Shown: positions 61,692 through 64,000 of the stretch, one piece after another
Layout: each line of letters begins with the position of its first letter
Position numbering within the stretch: the stretch's first letter is position 1
Assembly (NCBI RefSeq): GCF_900636545.1
Contig: NZ_LR134290.1
Span: 4,154,001 to 4,218,000 of the forward strand
Length of the DNA stretch: 64,000 nt
Direction of reading: 5' to 3'
From: Pseudomonas mendocina
GTDB taxonomy: Bacteria > Pseudomonadota > Gammaproteobacteria > Pseudomonadales > Pseudomonadaceae
Made by a program: the position numbers and the translations under genes
The notes under the pieces: model-generated
Databases searched by the model: none
Told to the model about the DNA's origin: nothing
Seen by the model: only the letters and a program-made list of their open reading frames with translations

Positions 61692-64000
<2,309 letters not shown>

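Overview
The window is a contiguous piece of a high-GC gammaproteobacterial chromosome. The best match is Pseudomonas, probably the P. mendocina/oleovorans/alcaliphila side of the genus. The evidence is the gene content, the TtgR-type operator, the REP-like repeats, and long collinearity from memory with the P. aeruginosa tesB...rhlE...hrpB...amn...ladS-thiD-thiE-hemL...miaB-phoH-ybeY-corC-lnt...leuS stretch. That collinearity was judged without a database search. Genes are densely packed and often overlap at start/stop codons. I saw no rRNA, tRNA, CRISPR array, prophage or intact insertion sequence.

Layout. 1-3.6 kb: a truncated PepSY membrane protein with a DUF2946 protein, a LysR regulator, and a divergent monooxygenase/zinc-type oxidoreductase pair. 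3.6-10.2 kb: a complete TtgR-TtgABC-type RND multidrug efflux locus with a recognisable operator/promoter and a strong terminator. 10.5-14.2 kb (minus strand): a translationally coupled chain GNAT - SagB/ThcOx-type double nitroreductase - TesB thioesterase - HAD phosphatase. 14.2-19.7 kb: HDAC-like amidohydrolase, class V aminotransferase, flavoprotein, a CheY-CheC fusion with a PAS partner, and a VOC protein. 19.8-31.6 kb: RNA helicase RhlE, a DnaQ-like exonuclease, a NYN protein, a YbaK editing protein, two orphan periplasmic solute-binding proteins, an SDR, an EEP-family phosphodiesterase, an Lgt-like/TlpA fusion, and HrpB. 31.7-42.7 kb: a lipoprotein and FieF, an Lrp regulator, DUF2788, globin, RluE, an Ahr-like reductase, a MocR regulator divergent from a PLP dehydratase, and AMP nucleosidase. 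42.7-49 kb: a CbiM-like permease behind a cobalamin riboswitch, a PaaI thioesterase, an AidB-like acyl-CoA dehydrogenase with its TetR regulator, and the hybrid kinase LadS. 49.2-64 kb: thiamine and tetrapyrrole genes (thiD, thiE, hemL), miaB, the phoH-ybeY-corC-lnt cluster, ydcF, a zinc-ribbon protein and the 5' part of leuS.

Most of the window is conserved housekeeping chromosome, and I do not see a large undescribed system. The most interesting signals are small. (1) A perfect 26-bp inverted repeat lies over the start codon of the TetR gene next to aidB, and each arm contains a nested 14-bp palindrome. (2) A strong minus-strand terminator and a duplicated sequence module in the fieF-Lrp gap suggest an unannotated small RNA. 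(3) A MITE-like element and several REP-like repeats begin with the TAG stop codon of the neighbouring gene. (4) An orphan CbiM-like metal permease sits under a B12 riboswitch. (5) The RND pump carries arginine where the proton-relay lysine (AcrB K940) is expected.

Positions of promoters and some start codons are judgements by eye. Family names rest on motifs and memory, not on searches.
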